Assembly: GCA_900596015.1 (NCBI GenBank) | Contig: UVIF01000001.1 | Coordinates: 204,513 to 268,512, forward strand | Reading direction: 5' to 3' | Length of the DNA stretch: 64,000 bases | Source: Pseudomonas viridiflava | GTDB taxonomy: Bacteria > Pseudomonadota > Gammaproteobacteria > Pseudomonadales > Pseudomonadaceae | Part shown: positions 48,284 through 58,731 of the stretch, in pieces | Numbering within the stretch: the first letter of the stretch is position 1 | How the letters are laid out: each line of letters opens with the position of its first letter | Translations under genes and position numbers: made by a program | The notes under the pieces: model-generated | The model's database searches: none | Told to the model about the DNA's origin: nothing | The model's input: the letters and a program-made list of their open reading frames with translations, nothing else

Positions 48284-50527
48284 TCACGGCGTCCGGTTGC
48301 GGCGTGTCTCGATGATGTTCGGCAACTGCGAGATGCGTCCGAGCAGGCGCCCGAGGGCGTCGAGGCCAGGGATCTCGATGGTCAGCGACATCAGGGCGGT
48401 GTTGTCTTCCTTGTTCGAGCGGGTATTGACCGCCAACACGTTGATCCGCTCGTTGAGCAGGATCTGCGAAACATCGCGCAGCAGGCCCGAACGGTCGTAG
48501 GCACGGATGATGATATCGACCGGATAGGTCAGCACCGGCACCGGGCCCCAGCTGACCTGAATGATCCGTTCCGGCTCGCGCCCGCCCAGTTGCAGCACCG
48601 ATGCGCAGTCCTGGCGGTGAATGCTCACACCGCGGCCCTGGGTGATGTAACCGACGATGGCATCGCCGGGCAGCGGCTGGCAGCAGCCGGCCATCTGCGT
48701 CATCAGGTTGCCAACGCCCTGGATCTGGATATCGCCACGCTTGCCCGGCTTGTAACCGGTTGCCTTGCGGGTGACCAGCTCCATCGGCTCGTTGCCGCGC
48801 TCGGGTTCGACCAGTTGCTGCGCCGAATTGACCAGATGCGCCAGGCGCAGGTCACCCGCGCCGAGGGCGGCGAACATGTCTTCGGCGCCCTTGTGGTTGG
48901 CTTTTTCGGCGAGCTGGTCGAAGTCGACCTGAGGCAGGCCCAGGCGACTGAGCTCACGTTCGAGCAGCGACTTGCCGGCGGCGACGTTCTGGTCGCGCGC
49001 CTGCAGCTTGAACCAGTGGACGATCTTCGCCCGTGCGCGGGACGTGGTGACGTAGCCAAGGTTGGAGTTGAGCCAGTCACGGCTGGGCGTGCCGTGCTTG
49101 CTGGTGATGATCTCGACCTGCTCGCCGGTGTTCAGGCTGTAGTTGAGCGGGACGATACGGCCGTTGATCTTGGCGCCGCGGCAGTTGTGACCAATTTCGG
49201 TGTGCACGCGGTAGGCGAAGTCCAGGGGCGTGGCGCCCTTGGGCAGGTCGATGGCATGACCGTCGGGGGTGAACACATAGACTCGGTCGGGTTCGATGTC
49301 GACCCGCAACTGGTCGGCCAGGCCGCCGATATCGCCCAGCTCCTCGTGCCATTCCAGCACCTGGCGCAGCCAGGAGATCTTTTCTTCGTATTGATTGGAC
49401 CCGGACTTGACGTCGGTGCCCTTGTAGCGCCAGTGCGCGCACACGCCCAGCTCCGCCTCTTCGTGCATGGCGTGGGTGCGAATCTGCACTTCCAGCACCT
49501 TGCCCTCGGGGCCGATCACCGCGGTGTGCAGCGAGCGATAGCCGTTCTCCTTGGGGTTGGCGATGTAGTCGTCGAACTCCTTGGGGATGTGCCGCCAGAG
49601 GGTGTGCACGATGCCCAGCGCGGTATAGCAGTCGCGCATTTCCGGGACCAGCACGCGAACTGCGCGCACGTCGTAGATCTGGCTGAACTCCAGGCCCTTG
49701 CGCTGCATCTTGCGCCAGATGGAATAGATGTGTTTCGCCCGCCCGCTGATGTCGGCCTTGACCCCGGTGTCGAGCAGTTCGTTATGCAGCTGGCTCATCA
49801 CCTCGGTGATGAAGCGCTCGCGATCCAGGCGGCGTTCATGCAACAGCTTGGCGATCTGTTTGTACTGGTCGGGCTCCAGGTAGCGGAACGACAGGTCCTC
49901 GAGTTCCCATTTGATGTGGCCGATGCCCAGCCGATGCGCCAGCGGCGCATAGATATCGAACACCTCGCGGGCCACGCGGTTGCGCTTCTCGTCGTCGGCG
50001 CTCTTCACCGCGCGGATCGCGCAGGTACGCTCGGCCAGCTTGATCAGCGCCACGCGGACATCGTCGACCATGGCCACGAGCATCTTGCGCAGGTTCTCGA
50101 CCTGCACCTGCGAGCCCAGCACCATGGACTGGCGCGGGCTGAGGCTGGCGCTGATGGCCGCCATGCGCAGCACGCCGTCGATGAGCTTGGACACGGTGCT
50201 GCCGAAGCGCCTGCCGACCTCTTCCAGGCTCGCCTTGCCCTCGCGGACCGCGCGGTAAATGACCGCGGCCATGAGTGAATCCTGGTCGAGCTTGAGGTCG
50301 GCGAGGATCTCGGCGATCTCCAGCCCCGCCTGGAAACACGACGTGCCGTCGGCCCAGGAATGCTGGGCCGGGTTGCCCACCAGTTCGGCGGCCTGGGCGA
50401 ACTCGCAGGCCTGCTTCAGGGCCTCGCGGTCCAGCACCAGATCCACGCTGACGATATGATCCAGCCATGCATCGAGATTGATACTGCCGTCGGTGTTGAT
50501 CGGCTGGCGTGCTCTCACCTGTACCAT
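48284..50527 (-). CDS. relA: (p)ppGpp synthetase RelA
   Basis: A 747-residue ribosome-associated alarmone synthetase. The N-terminal hydrolase-like domain lacks the HD pair (VIYRAVREGKA where SpoT has an HD motif), so it is synthesis-only. The synthetase region has the RelA-type EFDD (PKEFDDYIANPKENGYRSLH) rather than the RxKD of SpoT. A TGS domain (VYVFTPDGHAIDLPKG), zinc-finger region (MAGCCQPLPGDAI) and C-terminal ACT domain follow. It is flanked by mazG and rlmD, the usual Pseudomonas order. Confidence 0.97.
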   Translation of the reverse strand: MVQVRARQPINTDGSINLDAWLDHIVSVDLVLDREALKQACEFAQAAELVGNPAQHSWADGTSCFQAGLEIAEILADLKLDQDSLMAAVIYRAVREGKASLEEVGRRFGSTVSKLIDGVLRMAAISASLSPRQSMVLGSQVQVENLRKMLVAMVDDVRVALIKLAERTCAIRAVKSADDEKRNRVAREVFDIYAPLAHRLGIGHIKWELEDLSFRYLEPDQYKQIAKLLHERRLDRERFITEVMSQLHNELLDTGVKADISGRAKHIYSIWRKMQRKGLEFSQIYDVRAVRVLVPEMRDCYTALGIVHTLWRHIPKEFDDYIANPKENGYRSLHTAVIGPEGKVLEVQIRTHAMHEEAELGVCAHWRYKGTDVKSGSNQYEEKISWLRQVLEWHEELGDIGGLADQLRVDIEPDRVYVFTPDGHAIDLPKGATPLDFAYRVHTEIGHNCRGAKINGRIVPLNYSLNTGEQVEIITSKHGTPSRDWLNSNLGYVTTSRARAKIVHWFKLQARDQNVAAGKSLLERELSRLGLPQVDFDQLAEKANHKGAEDMFAALGAGDLRLAHLVNSAQQLVEPERGNEPMELVTRKATGYKPGKRGDIQIQGVGNLMTQMAGCCQPLPGDAIVGYITQGRGVSIHRQDCASVLQLGGREPERIIQVSWGPVPVLTYPVDIIIRAYDRSGLLRDVSQILLNERINVLAVNTRSNKEDNTALMSLTIEIPGLDALGRLLGRISQLPNIIETRRNRTP

Positions 50528-50603
50528 CTTGCTTACCTTTCCCTACAACACGCCGAAGCGCATCAACAGTCGCTGGCTATGACCAATGCTGGGCCGGCAT
50601 TGA

Positions 50604-51995
50604 TCAGGCGTTTCGCGCGCCAGTCGGATTGGACGGGCCATCCTGGCCCGCTTCGAATAACGCCATGGCCTCGACATGCGCAGTTTGCGGAAACATGTCG
50701 AGGATCCCGGCTCGTTTTAGCCTGTAGCCTTGCCTCAACAATTCGACCGTATCGCGGGCCAAAGTTGCCGGGTTACAGGAGACATACACCAGACGTTGCG
50801 CACCCAGTGCGCGGATCGTGCGCACCACCTCGAAAGCACCGTCGCGAGGTGGATCCAAGAGTACCGCAGAAAAACCTTCACCGGCCCACTCGGCGGCGTC
50901 CAGAGGCTGCGACAGGTCGCTCTGGTAAAAGCCAGTGTTATGCAAATTGTTGCCAGCGGCATTCTCGGCAGCGCGCTGCACCATGGCTGCCACGCCTTCG
51001 ACCGCCACCACTTCGCGCGAGCGCTGTGCCAGTGGCAAGGCGAAGTTGCCGAGCCCGCAGAACAGATCCAGAACCCGCTCGTGGGGTTCGGGTGCCAGCC
51101 AGTCCAGCGCCTGGGCGATCATGGCGTCGTTGACGGCCGCATTGACCTGGACGAAGTCGCCCGGCCGGTAGGCCAGCTCAAGTTTCCAAGGCGCCAGCGC
51201 GAACCCCAGCGATGCGTCCGGTTGCACCGGCGCCGGCTCGCCTTCGCCCTGCAGCCACAGTTGCAGGTTCGCCGCCGCGCAAAAAGCCTGCAACGCTGCC
51301 AGGTCAGTATCGGCCAGCGCGGCGGTATGACGAAGCAGCAAGGCCAGTGCGGTACCCGCGTACAGCTCGACGTGCCCCAGCGCCTGGGGCTTGACGAAGC
51401 TGCGCAGCAGCTGTGGAAGCTGCTCGATGACCGGCTGCAGCGCCGGCACCAGAACCTGGCACTGGCTGATGTCGACGATGTCCTGGCTTGCCGCGGCACG
51501 AAAGCCCACGGCCAGATGACGCGCCTTGGGATCCCAGCGCACCGCCAGGCGGGCGCGCCGGCGATAGCCCAGCTCGGGCCCGCTCAGTGGCGCTGCCCAC
51601 TCCTGGGGCTCGACACCGGCCACGCGCGACAACTGCTCGGCCAGCAGACGCTGTTTGAGCGCCAGTTGCTGGCCGTGCGGCAGGTGCTGGATGCTGCAGC
51701 CGCCGCAGGTGCCGAAATGCGGACAAGGGGCCGGGCGACGCAGCTCGCTGGCCACGAGCACGCGCTCGCAGCGCGCTTCGACGATCTTGCCGTGGGCATT
51801 GAGCACCCGCGCCTCGACCTGCTCGCCGGCCAGGGCACCACTGACGAACCAGGTCCGGCCTTCGAAGAAGGCAATGCCGCGCCCGTCGTTGGCCAGGCGC
51901 TCGATCGGCAGGCGCCGTTTCTTGCCGGTCGGAACTTGCGGCGCACGGGTGCCGCCTGTCGGCTGGAAGCGCAGGCCAGGTTTGGTTCTGGCCAT
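50604..51995 (-). CDS. rlmD: 23S rRNA (uracil(1939)-C(5))-methyltransferase RlmD
   Basis: A 463-residue SAM-dependent RNA methyltransferase. A basic N-terminus with a TRAM domain is followed by iron-sulfur cysteines in [15 protein letters not shown]. The methyltransferase domain has [25 protein letters not shown] and the catalytic Cys in [12 protein letters not shown]. The start at 51995 overlaps the cysM stop. Confidence 0.95.
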   Translation of the reverse strand: MARTKPGLRFQPTGGTRAPQVPTGKKRRLPIERLANDGRGIAFFEGRTWFVSGALAGEQVEARVLNAHGKIVEARCERVLVASELRRPAPCPHFGTCGGCSIQHLPHGQQLALKQRLLAEQLSRVAGVEPQEWAAPLSGPELGYRRRARLAVRWDPKARHLAVGFRAAASQDIVDISQCQVLVPALQPVIEQLPQLLRSFVKPQALGHVELYAGTALALLLRHTAALADTDLAALQAFCAAANLQLWLQGEGEPAPVQPDASLGFALAPWKLELAYRPGDFVQVNAAVNDAMIAQALDWLAPEPHERVLDLFCGLGNFALPLAQRSREVVAVEGVAAMVQRAAENAAGNNLHNTGFYQSDLSQPLDAAEWAGEGFSAVLLDPPRDGAFEVVRTIRALGAQRLVYVSCNPATLARDTVELLRQGYRLKRAGILDMFPQTAHVEAMALFEAGQDGPSNPTGARNA

Positions 51996-52897
51996 CAGTT
52001 GGGCGCGTCGAAGATGCCGCTGGACAGGTAGCGGTCGCCGCGATCGCAAATGATCGCGACGATGACCGCATTGCTCACTTCGCGCGACAGGCGCAGCATG
52101 CCCGCCACCGCGCCACCGGACGACACGCCGCAGAAGATGCCTTCTTCGCGCGCCAGCCGGCGGGTGGTGTCTTCGGCTTCATGCTGGGCCATGTCGATGA
52201 TCCGATCGACCCGATCGGCCTCGTAGATGCGCGGCAGATACTCTTCCGGCCAGCGGCGGATGCCGGGGATGGCGGCGCCTTCCATGGGTTGCAGACCGAC
52301 GATCTGCACCGCAGGATTCTGTTCCTTGAGAAAGCGCGAAGTGCCCATGATGGTGCCGGTGGTGCCCATGGAACTGACGAAATGGGTAATGGTACCGGCC
52401 GTCTGCTGCCAGATTTCCGGACCGGTGCTGCGGTAGTGCGCCTCGGGGTTGTCGCCGTTGGCGAACTGGTCGAGGACCTTGCCGTGCCCTTCCCGCTGCA
52501 TGCGCTCGGCCAGGTCGCGCGCGCCTTCCATGCCCTGCTCGCGGGTGACCAGAATCAGCTCGGCGCCATAGGCGGTCATGGCCGCCTTGCGTTCGGCCGT
52601 CGAGTTGTCGGGCATGATCAGAATCATCTTGTAGCCCTTGATCGCAGCCGCCATGGCCAAGGCGATGCCGGTATTGCCGGAGGTCGCTTCGATCAGGGTG
52701 TCGCCCGGCTGGATCTGCCCACGGCTTTCGGCGCGGCTGATCATCGACAGCGCCGGGCGGTCCTTCACGGAACCGGCCGGGTTGTTGCCTTCCAGCTTGA
52801 GCAGCAAGGTGTTGCTGGTCTCGCCAGCCAGGCGCTGCAGGCGCACCAGCGGCGTGTTGCCGACGCAGTCGGCGATGGTTAGGTACTGCGGGGTCAT
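51995..52897 (-). CDS. cysM: Cysteine synthase B
   Basis: A 300-residue PLP enzyme that makes cysteine from O-acetylserine and sulfide or thiosulfate. The PLP lysine is in [12 protein letters not shown] near residue 41, with [14 protein letters not shown] following. I chose the ATG at 52897, which begins [18 protein letters not shown] as in known CysM proteins; an ATG 13 codons upstream is possible. It overlaps rlmD and is divergent from gacS. Confidence 0.95.
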   Translation of the reverse strand: MTPQYLTIADCVGNTPLVRLQRLAGETSNTLLLKLEGNNPAGSVKDRPALSMISRAESRGQIQPGDTLIEATSGNTGIALAMAAAIKGYKMILIMPDNSTAERKAAMTAYGAELILVTREQGMEGARDLAERMQREGHGKVLDQFANGDNPEAHYRSTGPEIWQQTAGTITHFVSSMGTTGTIMGTSRFLKEQNPAVQIVGLQPMEGAAIPGIRRWPEEYLPRIYEADRVDRIIDMAQHEAEDTTRRLAREEGIFCGVSSGGAVAGMLRLSREVSNAVIVAIICDRGDRYLSSGIFDAPN

Positions 52898-53182
52898 GGC
52901 GTATTCGCAATCCAGACTGCGGGGGTGGCCTATCATACCGGCAAACGCGGCCTACCCATATCACGCAAAGTGCGCACCTTATAGCGTGAAAGCATAAGCA
53001 GCCGGGAGGCACCTTTTATACCCTCGGGTCGAATGCCCTCCCACGACATTGAGTGGCTCTGGTTCGGCCGGTGGCGACGCTGCACATGCCCGCGAGCCCA
53101 ACCCCTCGGCGCACGCGACTGGCGCATCGTCACGGCCCGCTGTATTTTCCCACCATTGCTCAGTCAGAAAGGCGCCTGCGGC

Positions 53183-55936
53183 GTGTTGAAGAAACTCGGT
53201 ATCAAAACCCGCGTGCTGCTGCTCGCGCTCATTCCGGCCACCTGCATGGCGCTGATCCTGGGTGGTTATTTCACCTGGATGCAACAGTCCGATCTGCAAC
53301 GGCAACTGCTGCAGCGCGGCGACATGATTTCCGAACAGCTCGCGCCGCTGGCCGCACCGGCACTGGCGGCCAAGGACAGGGAGCGCCTGGAACGCGTGGC
53401 CGCGCAATCCCTGGAGTTGACGGACGTGCGCTCGGTGACCTTTCTGGGTGCGGACAGGACCGTGCTCGCGCATGCCGGGCCGATGATGCTCAACGCGGTG
53501 CCGATCGGCAACAGCACGCACTCGCTGCAACGCAGCGGCTTCGACGCCACGCGCTATCTGATGCCCGTGTTCGGCCGCCATCGCGACCTGGCCAGTGACG
53601 AGGTACCCGGCGAAGTCGATCATCTGCTGGGCTGGGTCGAACTGGAACTGTCCCATGACGGCACCTTGCTGCGCGGCTACCGCAGCCTGTTCGCCAGCCT
53701 GCTGCTGATTCTCACCGGGCTGAGCATCACGGCGCTGCTCGCGGCGCACATGAGTCGCAGCATCAGTGCGCCGATTCGACAGATCAAGGACACCGTCACG
53801 CAGATCAAGGACGGCAATCTGGAAAGCCGCGTACCGGCCATGGGCAGCCATGAAATGGACGCCCTGGCCGCCGGCATCAATCGCATGGCCGAAACCCTGC
53901 AGGATGCTCAGGAAGAACTGCAGCACAGCATCGACCAGGCCACCGAAGACGTGCGGCAGAACCTGGAAACCATCGAGATTCAGAACATCGAACTGGACCT
54001 GGCGCGCAAGGAAGCGCTGGAAGCGAGCCGGATCAAGTCCGAATTCCTCGCCAACATGAGCCACGAAATCCGCACCCCGCTCAACGGCATACTGGGTTTC
54101 ACGCATCTGCTGCAGAAAAGCGAGCTCACCCCTCGCCAGCTGGATTACCTGGGCACCATCGAAAAATCCGCGGACAGCCTGCTGGGCATCATCAACGAAA
54201 TTCTCGACTTCTCGAAAATCGAGGCCGGCAAACTGGTGCTCGACAACATTCCCTTCAACCTGCGCGACCTGCTGCAGGACACCCTGACCATCCTCGCACC
54301 CGCCGCCCATGCCAAGCAGCTCGAACTGGTCAGCCTGGTCTACCGCGATACCCCGCTGTCGCTGATCGGCGACCCGCTGCGGCTCAAGCAGATCCTGACC
54401 AACCTGGTCAGCAACGCCATCAAGTTCACCCGCGAGGGCACCATCGTCGCGCGCGCCATGATGGAGGACGAGACAGAAGACAGCGTGCAATTGCGCATCA
54501 GTGTCCAGGACACCGGTATCGGCTTGTCCGGTCAGGATGTACGGGCGTTGTTCCAGGCATTCAGCCAGGCCGACAACTCGCTGTCGCGGCAGCCCGGCGG
54601 CACGGGCCTGGGGCTGGTGATTTCCAAGCGTCTGGTCGAACAGATGGGTGGCGAGATCGGTGTCGACAGCACGCCCGGTGAGGGTTCCGAATTCTGGGTC
54701 AGCCTGAATCTGCCCAAGGCTCGCGACGACGCCGAAGATCTACCCTCGGCGCCCCTGCTCGGCCGCCGCATCGCCATCGTCGACGGCCATGAACTGGCAC
54801 GCCAAGCGTTGCAGCATCAGCTCGAAGACTGTGGCCTGGAGGTCACCGACTTCAAGTCGCTGGACAAGCTGGTGCTGGCCACCCACGCCGCGCGTCAGGC
54901 AGGCCAGCCGCTGGACCTGGCCGTGCTGGGCATCACCGCGCACGAGATATCGCCGGAACGTCTCGCCGTGCAGATCCGCGAGATCGAGCAGAGCGGCTGC
55001 CAGGTGCTGGTACTGTGCCCGACGACCGAACAGGCGCTGTTCCATGCCGCCGTGCCCAACGCGGATCGTCAGTTGCAGGCCAAGCCCAGTTGCACGCGCC
55101 GGCTGCGCCGCGCCCTGGCGGACCTGATCAACCCCAAGCAATTGCGCTACGAAAGCCCCGAGGGCAGCGGCGAGCGCGCGCCGCGCGTACTGTGCGTGGA
55201 CGACAACCCGGCCAACCTGCTGCTGGTGCAGACCCTGCTCGAAGACCTCGGCGCCGAGGTGCGTGCGGTGGACAACGGCGCGGCGGCGATCAAGGCGGTG
55301 CAGGAAGGTGGGCTCGATCTGGTACTGATGGATGTGCAGATGCCGGAGATGGACGGCCGCGAAACCACCGAGCGCATCCGCCTGTGGGAAAGTGCCCAGC
55401 CGGGTACCGCCCTACCCATCGTGGCGCTGACTGCCCATGCGATGGCCAATGAAAAGCGTGCCTTGCTGCAAAGCGGGATGGATGATTACCTGACCAAGCC
55501 CATCAGCGAACGCCAGCTGGCCCAGGTCGTGCTGAAATGGACGGGGCTGGCATTGAGCGCGCAAAGCCTGGACAAGACGGCGGACCTGCCGCTGGAAAGC
55601 AATACCCTGCAGGTGCTCGATGCTGCCGAAGGCCTGCGCCTGGCGGCAGGCAAGGCCGACCTGGCCGCCGACATGCTGGCGATGCTGCTGGCGTCGCTGC
55701 AGGCCGACCGCGAAGCGATTCAACTGGCGCGGATCAATGCGGATCAGAACGCCATGATCGAGCGGGTACACCGCCTGCACGGCGCCACCCGCTACTGCGG
55801 GGTGCCGCAATTGCGCGCTGCCTGCCTGCGCAGCGAAACCTTGCTCAAGCAGAACGATCCGGCCGCCCTGGCGGCGCTGGATGAACTGGACGAAGCCATC
55901 ATTCGCCTCGAGGAGCAGGCCCGCGCGATGGCCTGA
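53183..55936 (+). CDS. gacS: Hybrid sensor histidine kinase GacS (BarA)
   Basis: A 917-residue membrane kinase that heads the Gac/Rsm cascade controlling secondary metabolism, biofilm and motility through GacA and Rsm RNAs. Two spans (about 10-33 and 168-190) flank a periplasmic sensor, then HAMP, HisKA with H294 in [10 protein letters not shown], HATPase (GTGLGL), a degenerate receiver-like segment, a receiver with D717 in [11 protein letters not shown] and an Hpt domain with H863 in HRLHG. The GTG at 53183 gives the usual GacS length and N-terminus; the open frame continues upstream to 53033 without homology. No residue loss is seen, so it looks functional. Confidence 0.96.
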   Translation: MLKKLGIKTRVLLLALIPATCMALILGGYFTWMQQSDLQRQLLQRGDMISEQLAPLAAPALAAKDRERLERVAAQSLELTDVRSVTFLGADRTVLAHAGPMMLNAVPIGNSTHSLQRSGFDATRYLMPVFGRHRDLASDEVPGEVDHLLGWVELELSHDGTLLRGYRSLFASLLLILTGLSITALLAAHMSRSISAPIRQIKDTVTQIKDGNLESRVPAMGSHEMDALAAGINRMAETLQDAQEELQHSIDQATEDVRQNLETIEIQNIELDLARKEALEASRIKSEFLANMSHEIRTPLNGILGFTHLLQKSELTPRQLDYLGTIEKSADSLLGIINEILDFSKIEAGKLVLDNIPFNLRDLLQDTLTILAPAAHAKQLELVSLVYRDTPLSLIGDPLRLKQILTNLVSNAIKFTREGTIVARAMMEDETEDSVQLRISVQDTGIGLSGQDVRALFQAFSQADNSLSRQPGGTGLGLVISKRLVEQMGGEIGVDSTPGEGSEFWVSLNLPKARDDAEDLPSAPLLGRRIAIVDGHELARQALQHQLEDCGLEVTDFKSLDKLVLATHAARQAGQPLDLAVLGITAHEISPERLAVQIREIEQSGCQVLVLCPTTEQALFHAAVPNADRQLQAKPSCTRRLRRALADLINPKQLRYESPEGSGERAPRVLCVDDNPANLLLVQTLLEDLGAEVRAVDNGAAAIKAVQEGGLDLVLMDVQMPEMDGRETTERIRLWESAQPGTALPIVALTAHAMANEKRALLQSGMDDYLTKPISERQLAQVVLKWTGLALSAQSLDKTADLPLESNTLQVLDAAEGLRLAAGKADLAADMLAMLLASLQADREAIQLARINADQNAMIERVHRLHGATRYCGVPQLRAACLRSETLLKQNDPAALAALDELDEAIIRLEEQARAMA

Positions 55937-55986
55937 GGCCGCGCCGTGGCCGGCGTGCTAGCATGGCGCGTCTATTTGGAGGACCC

Positions 55987-56427
55987 ATGGTCGAACACGA
56001 TTTCCGCTTCAGCCTGCTCAACCCGCAGCACACTTTGATCGAGTGCCGTGCGCTCATGCCTGGGCGTTACCAGGTCACCGGCAACGGCGGCTCGATCCAC
56101 AATACCGATACCCTGCTGGTCACCCTCAAGGGCAGCAAGGATCTGTCCATGCGCCTGGTGGTGGAGAAGGTCCGTCATCTGATCAATCCGCCTGGCCAGT
56201 GGGTGGCCGTGGCCACCGGCCCGGTGTTCGGCGAACTGGCAATCCATCAGTGGAAAGTCAATTGCGACAGCTGCGGCAAGGTCCTCGACTTCGAATTTGC
56301 GGTGGACGCCAAGCTCGGTACCAAGGCGCAGAAACCTGCAGCAGAGGCTCGTATCGTCGAGCTGGGCTGGGCCAACCGCAACGGCAAGCATGTCTGCCGA
56401 CAGTGCCGGGCCGCGTCGGCGGCTTGA
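55987..56427 (+). CDS. Conserved hypothetical protein with a C-terminal zinc-ribbon-like CxxC pair
   Basis: A 146-residue soluble protein with TTTGGAGGA before the ATG. The N-terminal 80 residues are beta-rich (HDFRFSLLNPQHTLIECRAL, GSIHNTDTLLVTLKGSKDL). The C-terminal part has two CxxC pairs, NCDSCGK and CRQCRA, about 40 residues apart, suggesting one bound zinc. I know no function. It lies 50 bp after gacS on the same strand and could be co-transcribed with it. Confidence 0.8.
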   Translation: MVEHDFRFSLLNPQHTLIECRALMPGRYQVTGNGGSIHNTDTLLVTLKGSKDLSMRLVVEKVRHLINPPGQWVAVATGPVFGELAIHQWKVNCDSCGKVLDFEFAVDAKLGTKAQKPAAEARIVELGWANRNGKHVCRQCRAASAA

Positions 56428-56571
56428 CCGCGGCAGCCGCATAACGCAGTTGGGTATGTGGTGTTCGCTTTGGGGATGCAGCGCACGGCGTCGAACGTGG
56501 ACTAATTGACATGGCGCCACGGAATACGAGGGCGCTTTAGCTGCACTCGTCCTTCCCTGGAGCCATAGCCC

Positions 56572-57012
56572 ATGAAAACCGTCGCGGAACTGTTGAAGAG
56601 TAAAGTCCAGCACAGCCAGCAGGTGCACACCATCGAGCCGCAACAGATGGTGTTCGACGCCCTCAAGCTCATGGCGCAGATGAACGTCGGCGCTCTGCCG
56701 GTGGTGGTCGAGGGGCGCGTGGTGGGTATCGTCAGCGAGCGCGACTATGCGCGCAAGATGGTGCTGCTGGGGCGCTCGTCGATTGGCACGCCGGTCAGCG
56801 AGATCATGAGCGCTCATGTCATCACCGTGACCCCGCAACAGAACATCGATCATTGCATGGCGTTGATGACCGAGGGTCGCTTGCGCCACCTGCCGGTGGT
56901 CGAGAATGGCCAGCTGCTGGGGCTGCTGTCCATCGGCGACCTGGTCAAGGAAGCGATCGCCGAACAAGCCAGCCTGATCGAGCAGTTGCAGCAGTACATC
57001 AGGGGCGAATGA
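56572..57012 (+). CDS. CBS-domain pair protein
   Basis: A 146-residue protein made of two CBS domains (about 8-60 and 75-130). VGALPVVVEGRVVGIVSERDYAR and LRHLPVVENGQLLGLLSIGDLV are the paired motifs that bind adenine nucleotides. No catalytic domain is attached, so it is probably a free-standing energy or nucleotide sensor. The partner is unknown. Confidence 0.9.
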   Translation: MKTVAELLKSKVQHSQQVHTIEPQQMVFDALKLMAQMNVGALPVVVEGRVVGIVSERDYARKMVLLGRSSIGTPVSEIMSAHVITVTPQQNIDHCMALMTEGRLRHLPVVENGQLLGLLSIGDLVKEAIAEQASLIEQLQQYIRGE

Positions 57013-57083
57013 AACAGCTAGCGTAGCGAACCCTGTGGGAGCGCTCCCACGAGCTGCCTGCGGGCAGGAATTCTGGACAAAAA

Positions 57084-57110
57084 AAGCGACCCGAAGGTCG
57101 CTTGTTTTTT
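57084..57110. terminator. Intrinsic terminator between the CBS gene and the tRNAs
   Basis: AAGCGACC, loop CGAA and GGTCGCTT with A's before and TGTTTTTT after form a stem usable from both strands. It ends the CBS gene transcript and the minus-strand tRNA transcript. Confidence 0.88.
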
Positions 57111-57146
57111 GCTTCAGAGAGTTCAAGGGCTCTGAGGCGGAATTAA

Positions 57147-57223
57147 TGGCGCAGCGGACGGGACTCGAACCCGCGACCCCCGGCGTGACAGGCCGGTATT
57201 CTAACCGACTGAACTACCGCTGC
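57147..57223 (-). tRNA. tRNA-Asp (anticodon GTC)
   Basis: A 77-nt cloverleaf on the minus strand. The acceptor arm is GCAGCGG/CCGCTGC, the D arm TAGTTCAGTCGGTTAGAA, the anticodon loop CTGTCAC with GTC at 57187-57189 and the T arm GGTTCGAGTCC. CCA is encoded. Confidence 0.98.
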
Positions 57224-57242
57224 GCGTAACACTGAGAGAGAT

Positions 57243-57318
57243 TGGTGGGTGATGACGGGATCGAACCGCCGACCCTCTGCTTGTAAGGCAGATGCTCTCC
57301 CGGCTGAGCTAATCACCC
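57243..57318 (-). tRNA. tRNA-Val (anticodon TAC)
   Basis: A 76-nt cloverleaf on the minus strand. The acceptor is GGGTGAT/ATCACCC, followed by TAGCTCAGC, the anticodon loop CTTACAA with TAC and the T loop GGTTCGATCCC. CCA is encoded. It lies 19 bp upstream of tRNA-Asp and shares its promoter. Confidence 0.98.
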
Positions 57319-57333
57319 TTTGTCTCTCGGTGT

Positions 57334-57369
57334 GGCGCGCATTCTACGGAGCGACCCAAACTCTGGCAA
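57334..57369 (-). promoter_or_regulatory. Sigma-70 promoter of the tRNA-Val/tRNA-Asp operon
   Basis: On the minus strand TTGCCA (57369-57364), a 17-bp spacer and TAGAAT (57346-57341) form a near-consensus promoter. The discriminator GCGCGCC (57340-57334) is GC-rich, the hallmark of stringently controlled stable-RNA promoters. It is 16 bp before the mature tRNA-Val 5' end. Confidence 0.85.
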
Positions 57370-57479
57370 GCACTTTTTCAAAAAAATTTTCGAGGCCTTC
57401 CAAACACTTAGCACAGGGATGGCGTCGGCTTCGCACACGGAGAATAATGCCTGCCTAATGTTGAGGAGTGCTTCACCCC

Positions 57480-58400
57480 ATGTGGTTCAAAAACCTGCTT
57501 GTCTATCGTCTTACCCAGGATATCCCCTTCGACGCCGAGGCTTTGGAAACCGCACTGGCGAGCAAACCGGCACGCCCGTGCGCCAGCCAGGAACTGACCA
57601 CCTATGGTTTCGTGGCGCCGTTCGGCAAAGGCGAAGACGCCCCGTTCGTGCATGTCAGCCAGGATTTCATGCTGATCGCCGCCCGCAAGGAAGAGCGCAT
57701 CCTGCCGGGCAGTGTCGTGCGTGACGCGGTCAAGGAGAAGGTCGAGGAAATCGAGGCCGAGCAGATGCGCAAGGTCTACAAGAAGGAACGCGACCAGATC
57801 AAGGACGAGATCATCCAGGCCTTCCTGCCGCGCGCGTTCATTCGTCGCTCGTCGACCTTCGCCGCCATTGCGCCCAAGCAAGGCTTGATCCTGGTCAATT
57901 CGGCCAGCCCGAAACGCGCCGAGGATCTGTTGTCGACCCTGCGTGAAGTGATCGGCTCGTTGCCGGTACGCCCGCTGACCGTAAAGGTTGCGCCGACCGC
58001 GACCATGACCGAGTGGGTCAAGACACAGAAAGCGGCCGACGATTTCCATGTTCTGGACGAGTGCGAGCTGCGCGACACCCATGAAGATGGCGGTATCGTG
58101 CGCTGCAAGCGCCAGGACCTGACCAGTGACGAGATCCAGCTGCACCTGAGCACCGGCAAGCAGGTCACCCAGCTGTCGCTGGCCTGGCAGGACAAACTGT
58201 CGTTCGTGCTGGATGACAAGATGGTGGTCAAGCGCCTGAAGTTCGAGGAATTGCTGCAGGATCAAGCCGAGCAGGACGGTGGCGAGGAGGCGCTGGGGCA
58301 GCTGGATGCCAGCTTTACCTTGATGATGCTGACGTTCGGTGAGTTCCTGCCAGTGCTGTTCGAGGCCCTGGGTGGCGAAGAGCTGCCTCAGGGGATTTGA
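57480..58400 (+). CDS. rdgC: Recombination-associated protein RdgC
   Basis: A 306-residue protein that forms ring-shaped dimers on DNA and limits RecA action. The N-terminal [22 protein letters not shown] and [15 protein letters not shown] are family signatures, and the length is typical. GAGGAG about twelve bases upstream supports the ATG at 57480. A REP array follows the gene. Confidence 0.95.
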   Translation: MWFKNLLVYRLTQDIPFDAEALETALASKPARPCASQELTTYGFVAPFGKGEDAPFVHVSQDFMLIAARKEERILPGSVVRDAVKEKVEEIEAEQMRKVYKKERDQIKDEIIQAFLPRAFIRRSSTFAAIAPKQGLILVNSASPKRAEDLLSTLREVIGSLPVRPLTVKVAPTATMTEWVKTQKAADDFHVLDECELRDTHEDGGIVRCKRQDLTSDEIQLHLSTGKQVTQLSLAWQDKLSFVLDDKMVVKRLKFEELLQDQAEQDGGEEALGQLDASFTLMMLTFGEFLPVLFEALGGEELPQGI

Positions 58401-58414
58401 TCGGCAGCGCGCCC

Positions 58415-58690
58415 TTCGCGGGCAGAGCCCGCTCCCACAGGGGTTGCGCGGTTTCTGTGGGAGCGGTCATCGGCTGCGAAGGGGCGCTGCGGTCTTTCGC
58501 GGGCAGAGCCCGCTCCCACAGGGGTTGTGCGGTTTCTGTGGGAGCGGTCATCGGCCGCGAAGGGCCGCTGCGGTCTTTCGCGGGCAGAGCCCGCTCCCAC
58601 AGGGGTTGTGCGGTTTCTGTGGGAGCGGTCATCGGCTGCGAAGGGGCACTGCGATCTTTCGCGGGCAGAGCCCGCTCCCACAGGGGTTCG
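58415..58690. repeat. Tandem array of 81-bp REP units
   Basis: The sequence TTCGCGGGCAGAGCCCGCTC recurs at 58415, 58496, 58577 and 58658, exactly 81 bp apart. It gives three full units and a partial fourth. Each unit also holds an inverted REP copy (TGTGGGAGCGGTCATCGG), so the array is a chain of REPINs. It fills most of the 331-bp gap 58401-58731 between rdgC and the next gene. Units differ at only a few positions. Confidence 0.92.
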
Positions 58691-58731
58691 TGGGTACCAA
58701 TATGATGATCTATATAAGAAGGAACTAACCC

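Noticed and set aside
48215..50278. 687-codon open frame antisense to relA
   Set aside because: relA is certain on the other strand; the antisense product is H/V/Q/D-rich without motifs.
58415..58690. CRISPR array
   Set aside because: The 81-bp units abut with no unique spacers, contain internal inverted REPs, and no cas genes are present.
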